From Ichthyophis bannanicus (lineage: Eukaryota; Chordata; Amphibia; Gymnophiona; Ichthyophiidae): a stretch of DNA of 64,000 nt. The translations under genes were made by a program, and so were the position numbers. Shown here piece by piece: positions 34,125 to 46,630 of the stretch (its first letter is position 1; every line of letters begins with the position of its first letter). The notes under the pieces were generated by a model. That model had not been told where the DNA came from, ran no database searches, and saw nothing but the letters and a program-made list of their open reading frames with translations. The DNA lies in assembly GCA_033557465.1 (NCBI GenBank), contig CM066031.1:1228073312-1228137311 (forward strand), in the 5' to 3' direction.

Positions 34125-37100
34125 GCAGGGTCTCCCAAGATGGACAGGTCTCAGCTGAGGTGCCAGACCAAGACAAACCACCCATCTGGGCAGCAGCAGA
34201 ATGGGATAGTGTTGACGGCGGAGGATCACATTTCTGTGACAACGGCAACAACACCAAACTTAAACTGCGCGGAAGAAAGGCCCGGCAATCTACTTCTGTA
34301 TCTTGCCATGAAAACCCAATGGATAGTTACAACAAAACAAATTGTGCTATCATGCTGAAAGATGAGACCCCCAGGTTGGAAGGCACTCAACTAGCTACTG
34401 GGGAAGAGCTGAAGACTTTTCAGAGTAAAGCCAGCATTTATAATGTGGTTGGATCAAAGCCCTCGGGACGTCTGACTGCTGATGTAGCTGCGCATGAAAT
34501 GAGAGTCAGAAGCTGTAAAGATGTCTTATGCATTGGAATATGGAACGTACGAAGCATGAACCAAGGGAAGTTGGAGGTGGTCAAGAATGAAATGGAACGT
34601 GTACAACTTGATCTGTTGGGTGTCAGCGAACTGAAATGGACTGGCATTGGGCACTTTGCATCAGATCACATGATCTACTATGCTGGAAATGAAAGACAAA
34701 GAAGAAATGGTGTTGCATTTATAATAAAGAAAAAACTTGCAAGAACTGTAATAAAATACAATGCAGTCAGCGAACGCTTAATCTCTTTTTGTCTACGAGG
34801 AATGCCTATCAACACAACTATAATTTAAGTATATGCCCCAACAACAGCTGCAGAAGAGAATGAAATTGAAGAGTTCTATGAACAAATGCAAGCTGAAATT
34901 GACAGAACATGCAAACAGGATATCCTGATAGTCATGGGTGACTGGAACGCAAAAGTTGGCAACAAAGAAGGCAAAGTAGTTGGAAAATATGGACTTGGCA
35001 ACAGAAATGAAGCTGGAGAAAGACAGAGAATTCTGCAAGACCAACGATCTATTCATCTCAAACACCGTCTTTCATCAACACAAGCAGCGACTGTACACAT
35101 GGACTTCACCCAATGGATTGTATAAAAATCAAATTGACTACATCTGTGGAAGACAACGATGGAAAAGTTCTATAACATCAACAAAGACAAAACCTGGAGC
35201 TGACTGTGGTACAGATCATCAACTACTAGTATGCAAACTCAAGCTAAAGTTGAAAAAGAGCAAACCACTCATGAATGCAGCAAAAAATGACCTTTAAAAT
35301 ATACCACTGGAATTTAAAGACTGCCTGCAAAATCGATTTGCTGCTTTAGATACAAATGACAGAGCTCCAGAAGAGTTATGGAATGACATCAAGAAGGTTG
35401 TCTTGGAAGAAAGCGAGAAGTCTCTACAAAAGGTGAAAAAGCAAAAATGGCCAAAATGGATAACGGAAGAAACTCTGAAAATTGCCCAGAAACGCAGAGA
35501 AGCTAAAGCCAGAGGAGAAAGAAAGACAATAACAGAACTCAACAGAGATTTCCAACGTGCAGCAAGACAGGACAAGGAAAAGTACTACAACGACGCATGC
35601 AAGGAAATAGAAGCAGAAACTATTAGAGGAAGAACAAGATCGGCTTTCCTAAAGCTACGAGAGTTAAAGAAAAAGTTCCAGCCTCGAATTGGAATGTTAC
35701 AAGATGCTCAAGGTTCTATGTTGAATGATGCTGAGAATATCAAGAAAAGGTGGAAGGAATATACAGAGTTTTTTTATATGATAAAGATCAAGTGGACCAA
35801 CTGCCGTTGCAACCTGTACCTTATGATCAGGAACCATTGATGATGAAAGAAGATAAAGCAGCATTGAAAGCCTTATCAAAGAATAAAGCACCAGGCATTG
35901 ATCGTATTCCCATAGAGGTATTACAGCAATCTGATGCAGCTGTTACCGTACTTACAAGGCTCTGCCAAGAAATATGGAAGACCACATCATGGCCAACTGA
36001 CTGGAAAAGATCTGTGTTTATACCAATACTAAAGAAAGGTGATCCAACTGACTGTGGAAATTATCGCACAATCGCTCTGATCCCACATGCCAGCAAGATT
36101 CTACTGAAGATTATTCAAAAGAGACTACAACCATACCTGGAACGAGAACTACCTGAAGTGCAAGCAGGGTTCAGGAAAGGGCGAGGAACGAGAGACGACA
36201 TTGCAGATGTGAGATGGATCCTTGAAAAGACTAAAGAATACCAAAAGGATATCTATTTGTGCTTTATTGACTATAGCAAGGTTTTTGACTGTGTAAACCA
36301 TGAGAAACTCTGGGCCACATTAAGAAGCATGGGTATACCAGAACACCTGATCGTACTCTTGCACAATCTGTACATTGATCAAGAAGCAGCAGTTCGAACG
36401 GAACAAGGAGAAACAGAATGGTTTAAAATAAGCAAAGGTGTAAGACAAGGCTGCATACGTTCCCCCTACCTTTTTAATTTATATGCAGAACAAATCAGAG
36501 AAGCAGGATTGTATGAAGACAACAGAGGTGTGAAGATTGGTGGAAGACTCAACAACCTTCGCTATGCTGATGATACCACATTACTGGCTGAAAGTGAAGA
36601 TGATCAGAAACATTTACTTGTCACAATCAAAGAACATAGTCTCAAAATGGGCCTGCACCTTAATGTAAAGAAGACAAAGATTATGACAACTGGCATAATC
36701 AACAGGTTCATCATTGAAGGAGAAGAAATTGAAATCGTGAACTACTTTAACCTACTTGGATCAACTATCAATAAAAAAGCAACAAGCAGTCAAGAAATCG
36801 GACGACGCATTGCTCTTGGCAGAATGGCTATGAAAGACCTAGATAAGATTCTCAAGAGAAGAGATGTCTCTCTCCATACAAAGATTCGACTTGTTCAAGC
36901 CATGGTATTTTCAATAACATCATATGGATGTGAAAGCTGGACAGTGAAAAAGATAGGAAGAAAATTGATGCATTTGAATTATGGTGCTGGCGGCGAATAC
37001 TGTGTATACCATGGACTGCCCGAAGAACAAACCAGTCGGTACTAGAGGAGATCAAACCTAAGCTTTCTTTAGAAGCTCAGATTACAAGACTTCGACTTTC

Positions 37101-37345
37101 ATACTTTGGACACATCATGCGAAGAGAGAGATCATTAGAGAAAGACATCATGCTTGGCAAGATAGGTCAGCGCAAAAGAGGAAGGCCAGCACTGAGATGG
37201 ATCGATACAATAACAGCAGCTACGGGTACCAGTCTGTCAACAATGAGCCACCTGACTCAAGACCGAACACAATTTAGGATAGCTATCCAGAGGGTCGCCA
37301 TGAGTCGACTCAGACTCGACGGCACTTAACAACAACAACAACAAT
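34125..37345 (+). mobile_element. RTE/BovB-like LINE copy 1, nearly full length
   Basis: The element is a single-ORF LINE of about 3.2 kb, from near 'tctcccaagatggacagg' to a simple 'aacaacaacaacaataaagc' tail. The endonuclease and RT are in RTE order and the tail is short. Both ends match RTE copy 2. I could not identify a target duplication. Confidence 0.85.
34496..37329 (+). pseudogene. RTE endonuclease-RT, five breaks
   Basis: The apurinic-type endonuclease has IWNVRSM, SELKWTGIG, MGDWNAKVG, NQIDYIC and GTDHQLL. The RT has NKAPGIDRIP, NYRTIALIPHASKILL, QAGFRKGRGTRDDIADVRW, CFIDYSKVFDCVNHEKLW, KGVRQGCIRSPYLFNLYAEQ and LRYADDTTLLAESE. The C-terminal part includes SITSYGCESWTVKK and SRLRLDGT. 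This layout is that of RTE-clade (BovB-like) LINEs. The reading is interrupted by stops at about 34826 and 35296 and by frame changes near 35030, 35765 and 36955. All catalytic blocks survive, so the copy is fairly recent but dead. Confidence 0.85.
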
Positions 37346-37499
37346 AAAGCAAAAACTTTTTCTTTTGCTTGTTGGTGCAGATTCCACAGGTAGGAATACC
37401 CATAGGGTTTGCACTATTGTGGGCAGTTTTGCTTATTGCTCTCTTAGTTACATTCACAGATATGACTGAAGCTAAATACACATGTAGCTGTGCATATTA

Positions 37500-38999
37500 G
37501 GCCTAGGTCCAAAACTGTCCAAATCCAACTTCAAGTTTATATTGAGCTGCACTCACCTTTGGATGAGCAGCAATGTGGGTTTAGACCTTATGGAGTAGAC
37601 CCTTCTCCTAACCTTTTTGATAATCTAATTTGAGGAATGGACAAATCAAAACATGCCTTTATTCTGGTATTTCTTGACATTTCGTCTGCATTTGATAACA
37701 TCAGACATTAGCATACTATTCACAAGACTTTGCCAGATAGGGATATATGGAAAAGTCTTAGTGGTTCCAATCATTCCTTACAGAGCATACCCAACAGGTT
37801 CAAATTGGTCTCCAGACATCACAGTCTTACAACCAAGAGCAAGGTATCCCGCGCTCTGTGTTTTGTTTAACATTTACCTACAACTTATATGTAAAATCTT
37901 TAAGAACTTCAAAGTGGGATATCATATCTACGCTGATGATATAACCTATAGACACAAACCCTAATTTATCATCAGCTAACAGCAGGTATCACTGAAGCGA
38001 CAAAATGGCTAAAACTACATAACCTGAATATAAATTCTAATAAAACTGGTCTTATTCATCACAAAGAACTTAAACTTCACCCTACCCAAAAAGATACATA
38101 TCCAAGATGTAGAGCTAGATATAAAGATGGAAGTAAGATACTGGGGGTGATCCTGGACCAAGCATTCTCCATGTCATCCCCTATAAAATAAATTACCAAA
38201 ACCATCTTTTACAAATAACGTATGCTGCAGCATCTTAGACCCTATCTTGATGATTCCGATTTTCGATCAGTACTACAAGCTGTTATTCTTCCACATTTTG
38301 ACTTCTCAAATGGTATTCTACAAGGTCTACCAAACAGAGCATTAATCACCTTCAAGTAGCCCAAAATATAGCTGCCCATATTATATACAGGACTAGTGCC
38401 ACAGAACATCTCACCAATACTACAGAAACTGGAATGGTTACCTATAATGAGCCGTATTAGATACAAAATTCTTGTTACAAAATTTAAACTTATGAGGGAA
38501 ATTGCACCATTATTCTTATCCATCCCAATTAACAGCACACCTAACATGAGATCCAGAAGAAGTTGTAACAATAACACTCTAGCATTCCCCACCAACTATC
38601 ATAGCAGAAATCGTGCCACAAGCAACAGAACTTTTACTTACTTCTCGCCTATACTCTGGAATGCACTGCCAGATAATCTGAGAAACGTTATGGATCTTAA
38701 AGATTTACGCAGAGAGATTTTGACGACGCAACTGAGATACACAAAATATATATACTCCACATAAAATGAATATCCTTGAATATACACACTGACCTTCCCT
38801 AATATATCCCTTATATTTTACCAGCATAATCAAATCCAAGGTATCTTGCTATTGCACTTCACAAATGCTCATATCCCCATTGTAAATAAGTTGATTGTAT
38901 AATATGTTGATTGTTAAAGAGGTTTATTGTATTGTAAAAGAAGTATACTGTAATTCATGTAAACTAAGTTCAAACATTATCTAAGTTATAAATAAGAGT
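37500..38999 (+). mobile_element. L2-like LINE, decayed
   Basis: RT blocks appear in changing frames: EQQCGFRP, FLDISSAFDNI and HIYADDIT, the last carrying the active-site aspartates. The open frame 38396-38764 contains LEWLPIMSRIRYKILVTKF and FSPILWNALPDNLRN, typical of the C-terminal part of L2/CR1-group proteins. A T-rich 3' UTR with 'gattgttaaagagg'-type tail runs to about 39000. The 5' portion is missing. Confidence 0.7.
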
Positions 39000-39106
39000 T
39001 TATTTATTTATTAACAAGTCTTATATACCGCACTATTAGCCATCAGCGCGGTTTACATTGAACAGAAACATCCGACAATCCGACATTACATCCGACAGTT
39101 TAATGT
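39000..39106 (-). mobile_element. LINE 3' tail, inverted copy
   Basis: The sequence 'tttatttattaacaagtctt' then 'accgcactattagccatcag' and 'gcggtttacattgaacag' is the reverse complement of the end of the element at 30480-30610. Confidence 0.65.
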
Positions 39107-39182
39107 AACTTTTGTTGGTTGATTGTAAACCGTCCTTGATCTCTGGAAGGAGTGGTATAGAAAAACGTATAAATAAATAAGT
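39107..39182 (+). mobile_element. LINE 3' tail, direct copy
   Basis: The sequence 'gattgtaaaccgtccttgat', then 'gagtggtatagaaaaacg' and ATAA repeats, points toward the exon at 39281 and lies head-on to the previous tail. Confidence 0.6.
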
Positions 39183-39280
39183 AGGTGGTTTAAAGTGGAA
39201 GCGATCTTGCCTGTCTAGGGGTTGGTTAGGGCTGTTTGTGAAAACTTGTTTGAGACCAAACATTTTTCCTTTCTTGATAG

Positions 39281-39399
39281 GCAGTGAAGATGGGTATTTC
39301 ACCGGCATAATGTTGAAAAAATCAAAAGTGAAATTGTTAAGTCAAGAAATTATTCCCTTCAAAACAACATCCATGATGAGAAACCTTCTTATTGTACAG
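39281..39399 (+). CDS. TDP2: TDP2 next internal exon
   Basis: This 119-nt exon starts after 'tttttcctttcttgatag' and ends at 'GTACAG|gtgggt'. Its first two bases complete the Gly codon split from the exon at 28274-28365. The 39 following codons read through SEDGYFTGIMLKKSKVKL, SQEIIPF and MMRNLLIVQ, which I recognise as the beta-strand region of TDP2 after the catalytic Glu. The frame is open, the splice sites are canonical and the phase agrees, so the gene is very probably functional in spite of the repeats. The following exon, with the SHLES and GDTN motifs, was not found downstream in this window. Confidence 0.9.
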
Positions 39400-41502
39400 G
39401 TGGGTATGGCAATCTTACAAAGCAGCTTTAGGTTAAATATTTCCCTGTGTGTACAGCTGTCTACTACTTGATTCTCTCGATATTACAGTAGAAATCTATT
39501 AATAGGGACACACGCATCACGTCTGGTTTTGTCCTTATCTGATCATCTCCAGCAGAAGAAAAATAATTTTCATGTTTTCTTTTGGTATTGATATTCAGGA
39601 TCAAAGCCAACACCATATGCACTGAGGAAGTAGTGCTTAAAGACTCTGTTCATTCTGCTCATTTTGGGTCTTCACATAGTAAAAGAACATCAGATATATG
39701 GGATTTTGACAAATATCTATTGTTGTAAAATAATTCAATCATAGAAAACTAGATATCAGTTTGTCCTGACAACAATAAATAAAATTGGATCAAAGAGGAG
39801 GTAAAGCCACTAGAAATGATCTGTTTTTGCCTACCACGCCACCCATGACCTGGTCCTCCACTCTCTCACATGTAACATTTATCAGTTTGTTTTATAACAC
39901 ACTAATCATAAATATATCTAAGTACAGTACAGAATTTAAAAAAATTATAGAAAATTAACGAGATATTATATTGCAGAATAAACATAAATCAACAAATTAA
40001 AACAAATCAACATAAAATGAAGAGACAAAAATAAAACAGACATCAAAAAAAGCTATCATAAACTGACTCATAAGTTAGCAATATTCACAGTAATTATGGA
40101 TTTAAAAATGGCATAGAGTAGGTTCTAAATAAAATCCTTAATGCCATAAGCTTGTCTTAACTGGCAGAATTTCACAACTGTTTTTAAATTGTAGAAGGTC
40201 ACAGGAAAATAAATCCTGAAAAGGATGAGTCTTTCATAAATAACAGGAAAGTGCTTATGGCTTGGTATGAACCAGGTGAGTTAACTTTACCAGTGGAACA
40301 TAAACCAAAGACTCTGTCTGGAGGGTGAATATGGTGTTGTTAAAGAACTCAGGTGAATAGGACCTGGCAGATACAGAGGTTTATAGGCCAATATTAGGTT
40401 CTTGAATATGGCCAAAAATAGTTAAGTGTAAATGGTAAATGACAGTAAAGGTGTTGCATGGCCCTCTAAAACTAGAATCTGAGAAGTCTTGCTGCACTTT
40501 TCCAAATCAACTGGAGTTTAAAAATAGGCTTAGTGGGCGTGCCTATGTACGGCCCTGTTTCGTACAAAAATGAACCACAACCTAATTATTATTACTATGT
40601 ACCTGAAATGATCAGATCCAAAAGGTCAGTACAGGTGCAATCAGAGTCTCTGTTTATTAGATAACTGATGACCAAATACAGGTAGCAAAGTGGGGAAGAG
40701 AGTTCTATCGGGCACTAGGCACCTCAAGAATGCAACTCTCCCCCTGAATATAGAAAGCATGTTACGTTTTATACCTTTTTTCCTTCCGTATTATTACATG
40801 CAGTCCAGTCCCCAGAGCTATTCCTCTGTGTTCTCTCCCCCTCCCCACCTTATTTCCTATCGTTGCCTTTTTGCTCCCCTTAGTTCCTGTTGCAAAATCC
40901 CTCCTGGCCCCCCTCCTCCTCATACTCACCATGACCTGGCTAGCTGCTTTTCTTCAGAGCCGGGTCTAGCATATATGTTAGTAGCTTTGTGGTTTCCTGT
41001 GTATGCATTTCTTTGCACCCAGCCTTTATCTGATATCTCCATGTAGGTCAAAGTTTAGACTCTTCAGCCCAAACTGGCACCTTACAAGGCTCATGATATC
41101 TCCTTATCTGGTTCTTGGATCTCTTCTTGCAAAGACCTGAATACTGGCTCACATGTCATAGCAGCATGCTGTTCTTCGGTGGCTATTTTGTGAGGTTCAG
41201 GGTAGCCAGTAAGTGATTATGAATCAGGAACATTATTAATCCTTAGCACTTAAAAATTAAAAGCAAATCTATAATACTAAACCCCAAATCTATCATACTT
41301 AACCTCTACCTCTACAAGCACTTAAACCCTACACCTATTAAACTGGTACTGTAGTCCAAACTTAGGGCCTCATTTATCAATATGGGTAAATTTGTACTGC
41401 ACGTTGAGAGTAGCTGAGCTTGCATTATATAGGGTGGCCTGATTGTGAATTATATGCTTAACTCAAATTAACGTGTTAATGTGCATTAACGCAAATTAGA
41501 TA
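39400..41502. other. Unassigned intronic sequence
   Basis: No motif, splice-flanked coding segment or clear transposon end was recognised. The 118-codon frame at 40690-41046 has no known motif and no sign of being real. Confidence 0.4.
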
Positions 41503-41575
41503 AGACCACTAAATTGTAAACCCTCTGAGAACAGAGAAACACCTACAGTATCTGAATATGTTGCCTTGAACTTAA
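41503..41575 (+). mobile_element. SINE body fragment
   Basis: The sequence 'aattgtaaaccctctgagaa' and 'aaacacctacagtatctgaa' match the 3' body of the SINE at 8283-8495. The tRNA-like head is absent. Confidence 0.55.
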
Positions 41576-41577
41576 TG

Positions 41578-42182
41578 GGGGTCATTCTGAGGCATGAATA
41601 GTGGGGAAGTTCGTCCCCGCTATTCGTGCCAGTTCCTGCCCCTGTATAACACCTGCTGGTTGTGCGGGGAAGTTATACGGGGGCAGAGAAGGGTGGCACG
41701 GGGCAGAGAGTGGGCAGCAAGTGGGTGGTCACTGACCCTGGATGAACAGGACCAATTCTAATGTTGGCCCTGTACGTCCAGGGTCAGCGAAATGGCCGGG
41801 GAAGTTATTCCACCCTACTTTCCTGGACGTTTCAATTTTGATGCTCTGGGGTGGGGGGGGTAGTGTTAATTCCCCGCAGCCTGACCCTGGCCTTAGGAGG
41901 CCAGATCGGAGGTTGGGCTGCGGGGAATTAACATTTTGGGCAGGCGGCCTGCATCGTGACTTTTAAATGGAGCCGCAATGCCTTGGCAATATGATGCCAT
42001 GGCACTGCGGCTCCATTTGAAAACCCTGGCTGTTAGCCAGGCAGTACCTGCATATACAGGCTTGTTCACAATTCTGATTTCGTGGGGCTAGACATGCCCT
42101 GCCAGATCAGAATTGCGATCTCCTTTGTACGTCTGAGTTAGCCCGGACGTACAAAGGAGATGTATGTCAGGATCAGAATCGG
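41578..42182. mobile_element. MITE-like block of consecutive hairpins
   Basis: Six stem-loops follow each other. The arms lie at 41591-41606/41615-41630, about 41636-41650/41672-41686, 41865-41881/41916-41932, 41965-41982/42001-42018, 42071-42078/42106-42113 and 42118-42133/42146-42161. The third and sixth have perfect 16-17 bp arms ('atctcctttgtacgtc' in the sixth). The outer ends share only 'attctga' words in inverted order. There is no coding capacity. It is probably a nonautonomous DNA transposon of unknown superfamily. Confidence 0.5.
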
Positions 42183-42204
42183 GCCAATGTGTAAAGAAAC
42201 AAAT

Positions 42205-42480
42205 GAGAAATTTGTTTTAAGAACATGATATACCATACTGGGTCAGAGCAAGGGTCCATCAAGCCCAGTATCTTGTTTCCTACAGCGTCCAATCCAGGTC
42301 GCAAGTATCTGTCAGGTTCCCAAAAAGGGATAAGCAGCATGGAATCTGTGTAGCAAGGGTAAGCAGAAGATTTCACTGGTCCTCTTTAAATAATGGTTTA
42401 TGGACTTTTTTCCCAGGAACTTGTCCAAACTTCTTTTAAACCCTGGCTACATTAAAGTATACCCAAAGATGACTCCACAT
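42205..42480 (-). mobile_element. CR1 3' end
   Basis: Reverse complement of the last part of the CR1 at 21496-22534: the 'ataccatactgggtcagagc' tail edge, then 'gtccataaaccattatttaa'-like codons. It is 5'-truncated. Confidence 0.75.
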
Positions 42481-43048
42481 AATCTCCTGCAGCAAGAACA
42501 TAGCTAAAAAGTCCCCCCTGAGCTAATCGCCACAGCAGGTGTCAGTAGACCCACAAGGCAAAAGAACTCTAGTCGGCACGTCTGTAGAATTCCAGACAAG
42601 AAAACCCTTAGGCCAACCGAGAAATAAGAACATTGATCACAAGCAATACAATAGTTTGTTTTTGTTTGTATACATTTACATTTCAGGGCAATTTTGTTAG
42701 AGGTGTCTGTGGTTGCGGCCTAAAAAAAAAAAAAATAAAATAACTGAAGGGTTACTAGAGGTTTCAGGCAAATTGAAAAAGGAACGCAACTTTTTTTTCT
42801 TAAGTCAGACTGGTCTCGAAACAGTGACTTCTGGGCTATAGGACAGGCTTTCTGCAGAAGATACCACCACATCTCCAAAGGGGCTAGCTCCATTTAATCT
42901 TTTGCCTAAACATCAGGTGCACTCAAGGTTAAATTTGTCTGATGTGATGTACCAAATGCATTTGTAGAGATATTGAAAACCTATTGATCCATTGTTAAAA
43001 CTGAATTAAAATGCTATGCCCAGTCTTCTTATATATTCCTTGTGCATT
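42481..43048. other. Unassigned intronic sequence
   Basis: Nothing recognisable was seen apart from an A run at 42722-42736. Confidence 0.4.
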
Positions 43049-45485
43049 AGAAACATAGAAATATGATGACAGAAAAAGACCACATGGCCTATCTAGTCTG
43101 TCCTTCCATATCAACAACTACAACAGTCCCCTTTTTACCTTTAGAAGATCCTGTGTTCCATGCTTTTTTTGAATTCAGTTACTGTCCTCATCTCTACCAC
43201 CTCCACTGGGAGACTATTCCATGGATCCACTACTCTTTCCGTAAAATATTTCCGCATATCACTCCTGAATCTATCTCCCTTCACCCTTATCCCATGTTCC
43301 CTCGTAGCAGAACTTGCTTTCAATTGAAAGAGGCTCTCTCCCTGAACATTTATGCCACGGAGGTATTTAAACATCTCACTCATATCACCTCTACCCCACC
43401 TTTCCTCTAAGGTGTACATATTAAGATCCTTCAGTCTGGCCTCATATGCTTTATAATGAAGACCACTAATCTTTTTAGTAGCCACCCTCTGCACCGCCTC
43501 CATCCTGTTCACAACCTTTTGAAGGTGCGGTCTCCAGAATTGCACACTATACTCCAAATGAGGTCGCACCAAAGACTTATACAGAGGCATTATCACCTCC
43601 TTTTTTCTGCTAGCCATTTCTCTCCGTATGCACCTAAGCATCCTTTTAGCTTTTGCCGTTGCCTTTTCTACCTGTTGAGCTACTTTAAGATCATCAGACA
43701 CAACCACGCCTAGGTTTCGCTCTTTTTTTAGTGGACAAAAGTACTTCACCCCCTATACTATATTGCTCCCTTGGATTGCTGCAGCCCAAATGCATGACCT
43801 TACATTTTTTTTAACATTAAATCCCAGCTGCCAAATTCTAGACCATTCTTCAAGCTTAGCTAGATCCCTCCTCATGTTATCTACACCTTCCTGGGTGTCT
43901 ACTCTATTGCAGATTTTGGTATCATCTGCAAAGAGGCAAACCTTACCCGACAGCCCTTCCGCTATATCACTAACAAAGATGTTAAAAAGAATCGGACCAA
44001 GGACAGATCCCTGGGGCACACCACTGGTAACATCCTTCTCCTCAGAGTGAGCTCCATTTACTTGTACTCTTTGTCGCCTCCCACCCAACCAATTTGTAAC
44101 CCAAGCAGTAACTTTAGGGTCCATCCCTAGGGTGCTCAGTTTGTTTATAAGTCGCCTGTGAGGAACAGTGTCAAAGGCTTTACTGAAATCTAAATACACC
44201 ACATCTAGGGCTCTCCCTCGGTCCAACTCCCTGGTCACCCAGTCAAATCAATCAGATTTGTCTGACAAGACCTGCCTCTGGTGAATCCATGCTGCCTCGG
44301 ATCCTGTAATCTGCTGGACTCCAGAAACCTTACTATTTTCTCTTTCAGCAGTGTTTCCAATAATTTACTCACCACCGAAGTTAAACTAACCGGCCTGTAG
44401 TTTTCAACCACCTCCTTACTTCCGCTTTTGTGTAAAGGCACCACATGAGCCTCTCTCCAGTCCTTTGGCACCACTCCCGACTCCGAGGCATTGAAAAGGT
44501 CAGTCAGTGGAGCTGCTAGAACGTCTCCAAGTTCCCTCAGTATTCTAGGGTGTATCCCATCCGGTCCCATCGCTTTGTCTACTTTAAGTTGAGCTAGTTT
44601 CTCACGAACACAGTCTTTTGAGAATTGTTCAAGATGTCCCTCGCTTCTGTTCCTATTTGTGGGTGTTTTCTGAGGTCCTGCTCCTGGTTCTTCATCTGTG
44701 AACACAGAACAAAAATATTTAAGCAATTCTGCTTTATCCTTATCAGCTTCTACATATTCCTCCCCTGCACCCTTGAGTCTGACAATACCACTTTTGCCCT
44801 TCCTCTTCTAACTAATATATCTGAAAAATGTCTTATCCCCCATTTTATTGCATTGGCTATTTCCTCCTCCTTTTGAATCTTTGCCTTCTTGACTACTTTG
44901 CTAGCTTCTCTAAGTTTTTCCAAATACAGATGCCTGTCTTCCTCTCTCTGTGATATCTTGTATTTCATGAAGGCGTCCCTCTTTTTCTTCACTTCTTCTG
45001 AAAACCATAGCGGTCTCCTTTTCCTTTTCCCTTTATTTACCATTTTAACAAAAAGGTTGGTTGCCTTTAAAATATCCCCTTTCAGTTTTGCCCACTGTTT
45101 TTCTACATCCCCCAGCTGTTCCCATCCCACTAACGACTCCCTGAGGTATTGGCCCATCTTCGCAAAGTTAGTCTTCCTAAAGTCCAAGATCCTCACCTTT
45201 GAATGGATTCTAAGAGCCCTAGTCCATGTCCATCTGGTGATCACTGGATGCAAAATGATCTCCCACTACAGCATCAGAGACACTTTCACCATTGGTAAGC
45301 ACCAAGTCCAGTATGGCCCCTTCACGTGTGGGGTCTGTTACCAATTGCCTGAATAGTTCTCCCTGTAGAGAATCCAGGATCTCCTTACTTCTAGGAGTAC
45401 ATTACATTATCGAAAACAAGGGCAGATTGTAATCTCCACCCACAAGGCATTGAAATGTATGTGATAACTTTCTTTCCTTAAATCC
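43049..45485 (-). mobile_element. CR1 LINE, 2.4-kb copy
   Basis: This is the longest CR1 of the family also seen at 9495 and 50098. Read on the minus strand it runs from the endonuclease (GGDYNLP near 45440 and a SDH-type end near 45240) through the RT to a 3' tail ending 'catatttctatgtttct'. The 5' end is truncated within the endonuclease. Confidence 0.85.
43141..45485 (-). pseudogene. CR1 endonuclease-RT, frameshifted
   Basis: Four consecutive frames cover one protein. The first (45253-44750) is the linker region, with RPLWFSEEVKKKRDAFMKY. The second (44726-44235) begins the RT, with MGPDGIHPRILRELG, NYRPVSLTSVVSKLLE and QHGFTRGRSCQTNL. The third (44238-43753) holds LDFSKAFDTVPHRRL, SGVPQGSVLGPILFNIFV and the active site LFADDTKICN. 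The fourth (43749-43141) is the C-terminal part, with ERNLGVVVSDDLK and VRPHLEYSVQFWRP. A few indels separate the frames. All catalytic blocks can be read, so this copy is not very old, but it cannot make a full protein. Confidence 0.85.
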
Positions 45486-46229
45486 CGCTAGACAGTGCAG
45501 ACAAGTGAGTTAGGCTTCCCAGCCACTAGGTAGAGGCAGACCAAAGCAATTGTCAGTAAAATTGTCACTACTTCATATGCTTGTACAGCACTAAGAGAAG
45601 CCAATATGACACTTCCCAAGAAGAAAGCAAGACTGAAAAACTCAGAATAAACATTAATCAAAACAACCACAATTGTTCAAAACTGGCTGTTACCCATATA
45701 TGGTTCTGTATCAGAAAGAGAGACAAGTCATGAAGAAGCAGCCAGGCTTCTCAGCCTATAAGTATAGTCTTCTCAAGGCAAGTCCTGGATGGTTCTAGCA
45801 GGGTTCAAGGAAAGAAAATTATCAGGTATGTAAAATTTCTCCTTTCTTATCCTGTTAAACCAGTCCATACAAGTGGAATGAACTCAGGGAGGGAAGAAGA
45901 GGTCACTCTGGACAGCACTGCTCTCCAAAGGTGGCAGCAACAACAGCTCATACAAAGCAATCTGTAGTGCTTCAAAGTGTGCTCAGGGAGGAAAGGTTAG
46001 CTGCCCCCCATATATATTCCAGAAACACTAAGGTGGAAACAGCCCAGAAGGAGGCTCATACCATAGTAGGGTGAACTCTGACACCCTCCTGTGTGTCTCC
46101 CAAGCAAAGACAGGATGAACTATACTGTCTCCTCAAGTCAGCAGACAATAGTCAGTGGCTAGGTTTCCTATCCTGTTCTCAGACCATGGGGGAGGGTCAA
46201 AGGCCCAACTGATGGGAGCAATTAGTAAT
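45486..46229. other. Unassigned, possible DIRS-family end
   Basis: The stretch near 45820-45900 ('atttctcctttcttatcctg' then 'ccagtccatacaagtgg') looks like repeat-end sequence, but I could not pair it with anything in the window. No open frame has a recognisable motif. Confidence 0.3.
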
Positions 46230-46630
46230 CTCCAGGAACAAGCAGGAATGTAGTCTTCACATATGGGTGACGCCTGTATTGACTGAGCCCACGCAGGAAC
46301 GCTCCCCAGCGTCCAATAGGAAAGCCTTTGGGAGCATCCCACTGCACTTGCGTAGCTGCCTTCTTGCCTTTCCAGCTCTCCTCAGTTCTTCGTTTTCCCT
46401 GGAGCTGACAAGAAGCAATTCCTGTCATCACAGAAAATTTGATTTTTTTCTTATTTTTTTGTTGTCAAGTCTGCCTCCTCGTTGATGCTGGTACTGACCC
46501 TGTCGGTGCTTTCTTTCTTCTTTCTTTTCTTAAAAAAAAAAAAAAAAAAAAAGGTTCTTCAGAGAAGGAAAACTTTCTTCCTTCGGGTGCATTGATGCCA
46601 TCTTAGGCTTAGGCATTTCCTTTTCTCAAA

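Larger units (their letters stand above)
28366..39280 (+). other. TDP2: TDP2 intron between the two exons, 10.9 kb
   Basis: Bounded by 'gtacca' and 'cttgatag', this intron contains a hAT, several LINE tails, a half-L1, an RTE and an L2-like LINE, listed separately. The parts 28366-29708 and 30900-32150 contain no recognisable element beyond low-complexity purine-rich DNA near 31200-31450. Confidence 0.85.

Noticed and set aside
34896..35065. Minus-strand frames inside the RTE
   Set aside because: They are antisense to clear RTE endonuclease codons and have no motif.
40690..41046. A 118-codon frame as the next TDP2 exon
   Set aside because: It lacks the expected SHLES and GDTN motifs and splice-site context, and the composition is low-complexity Pro/Ser.
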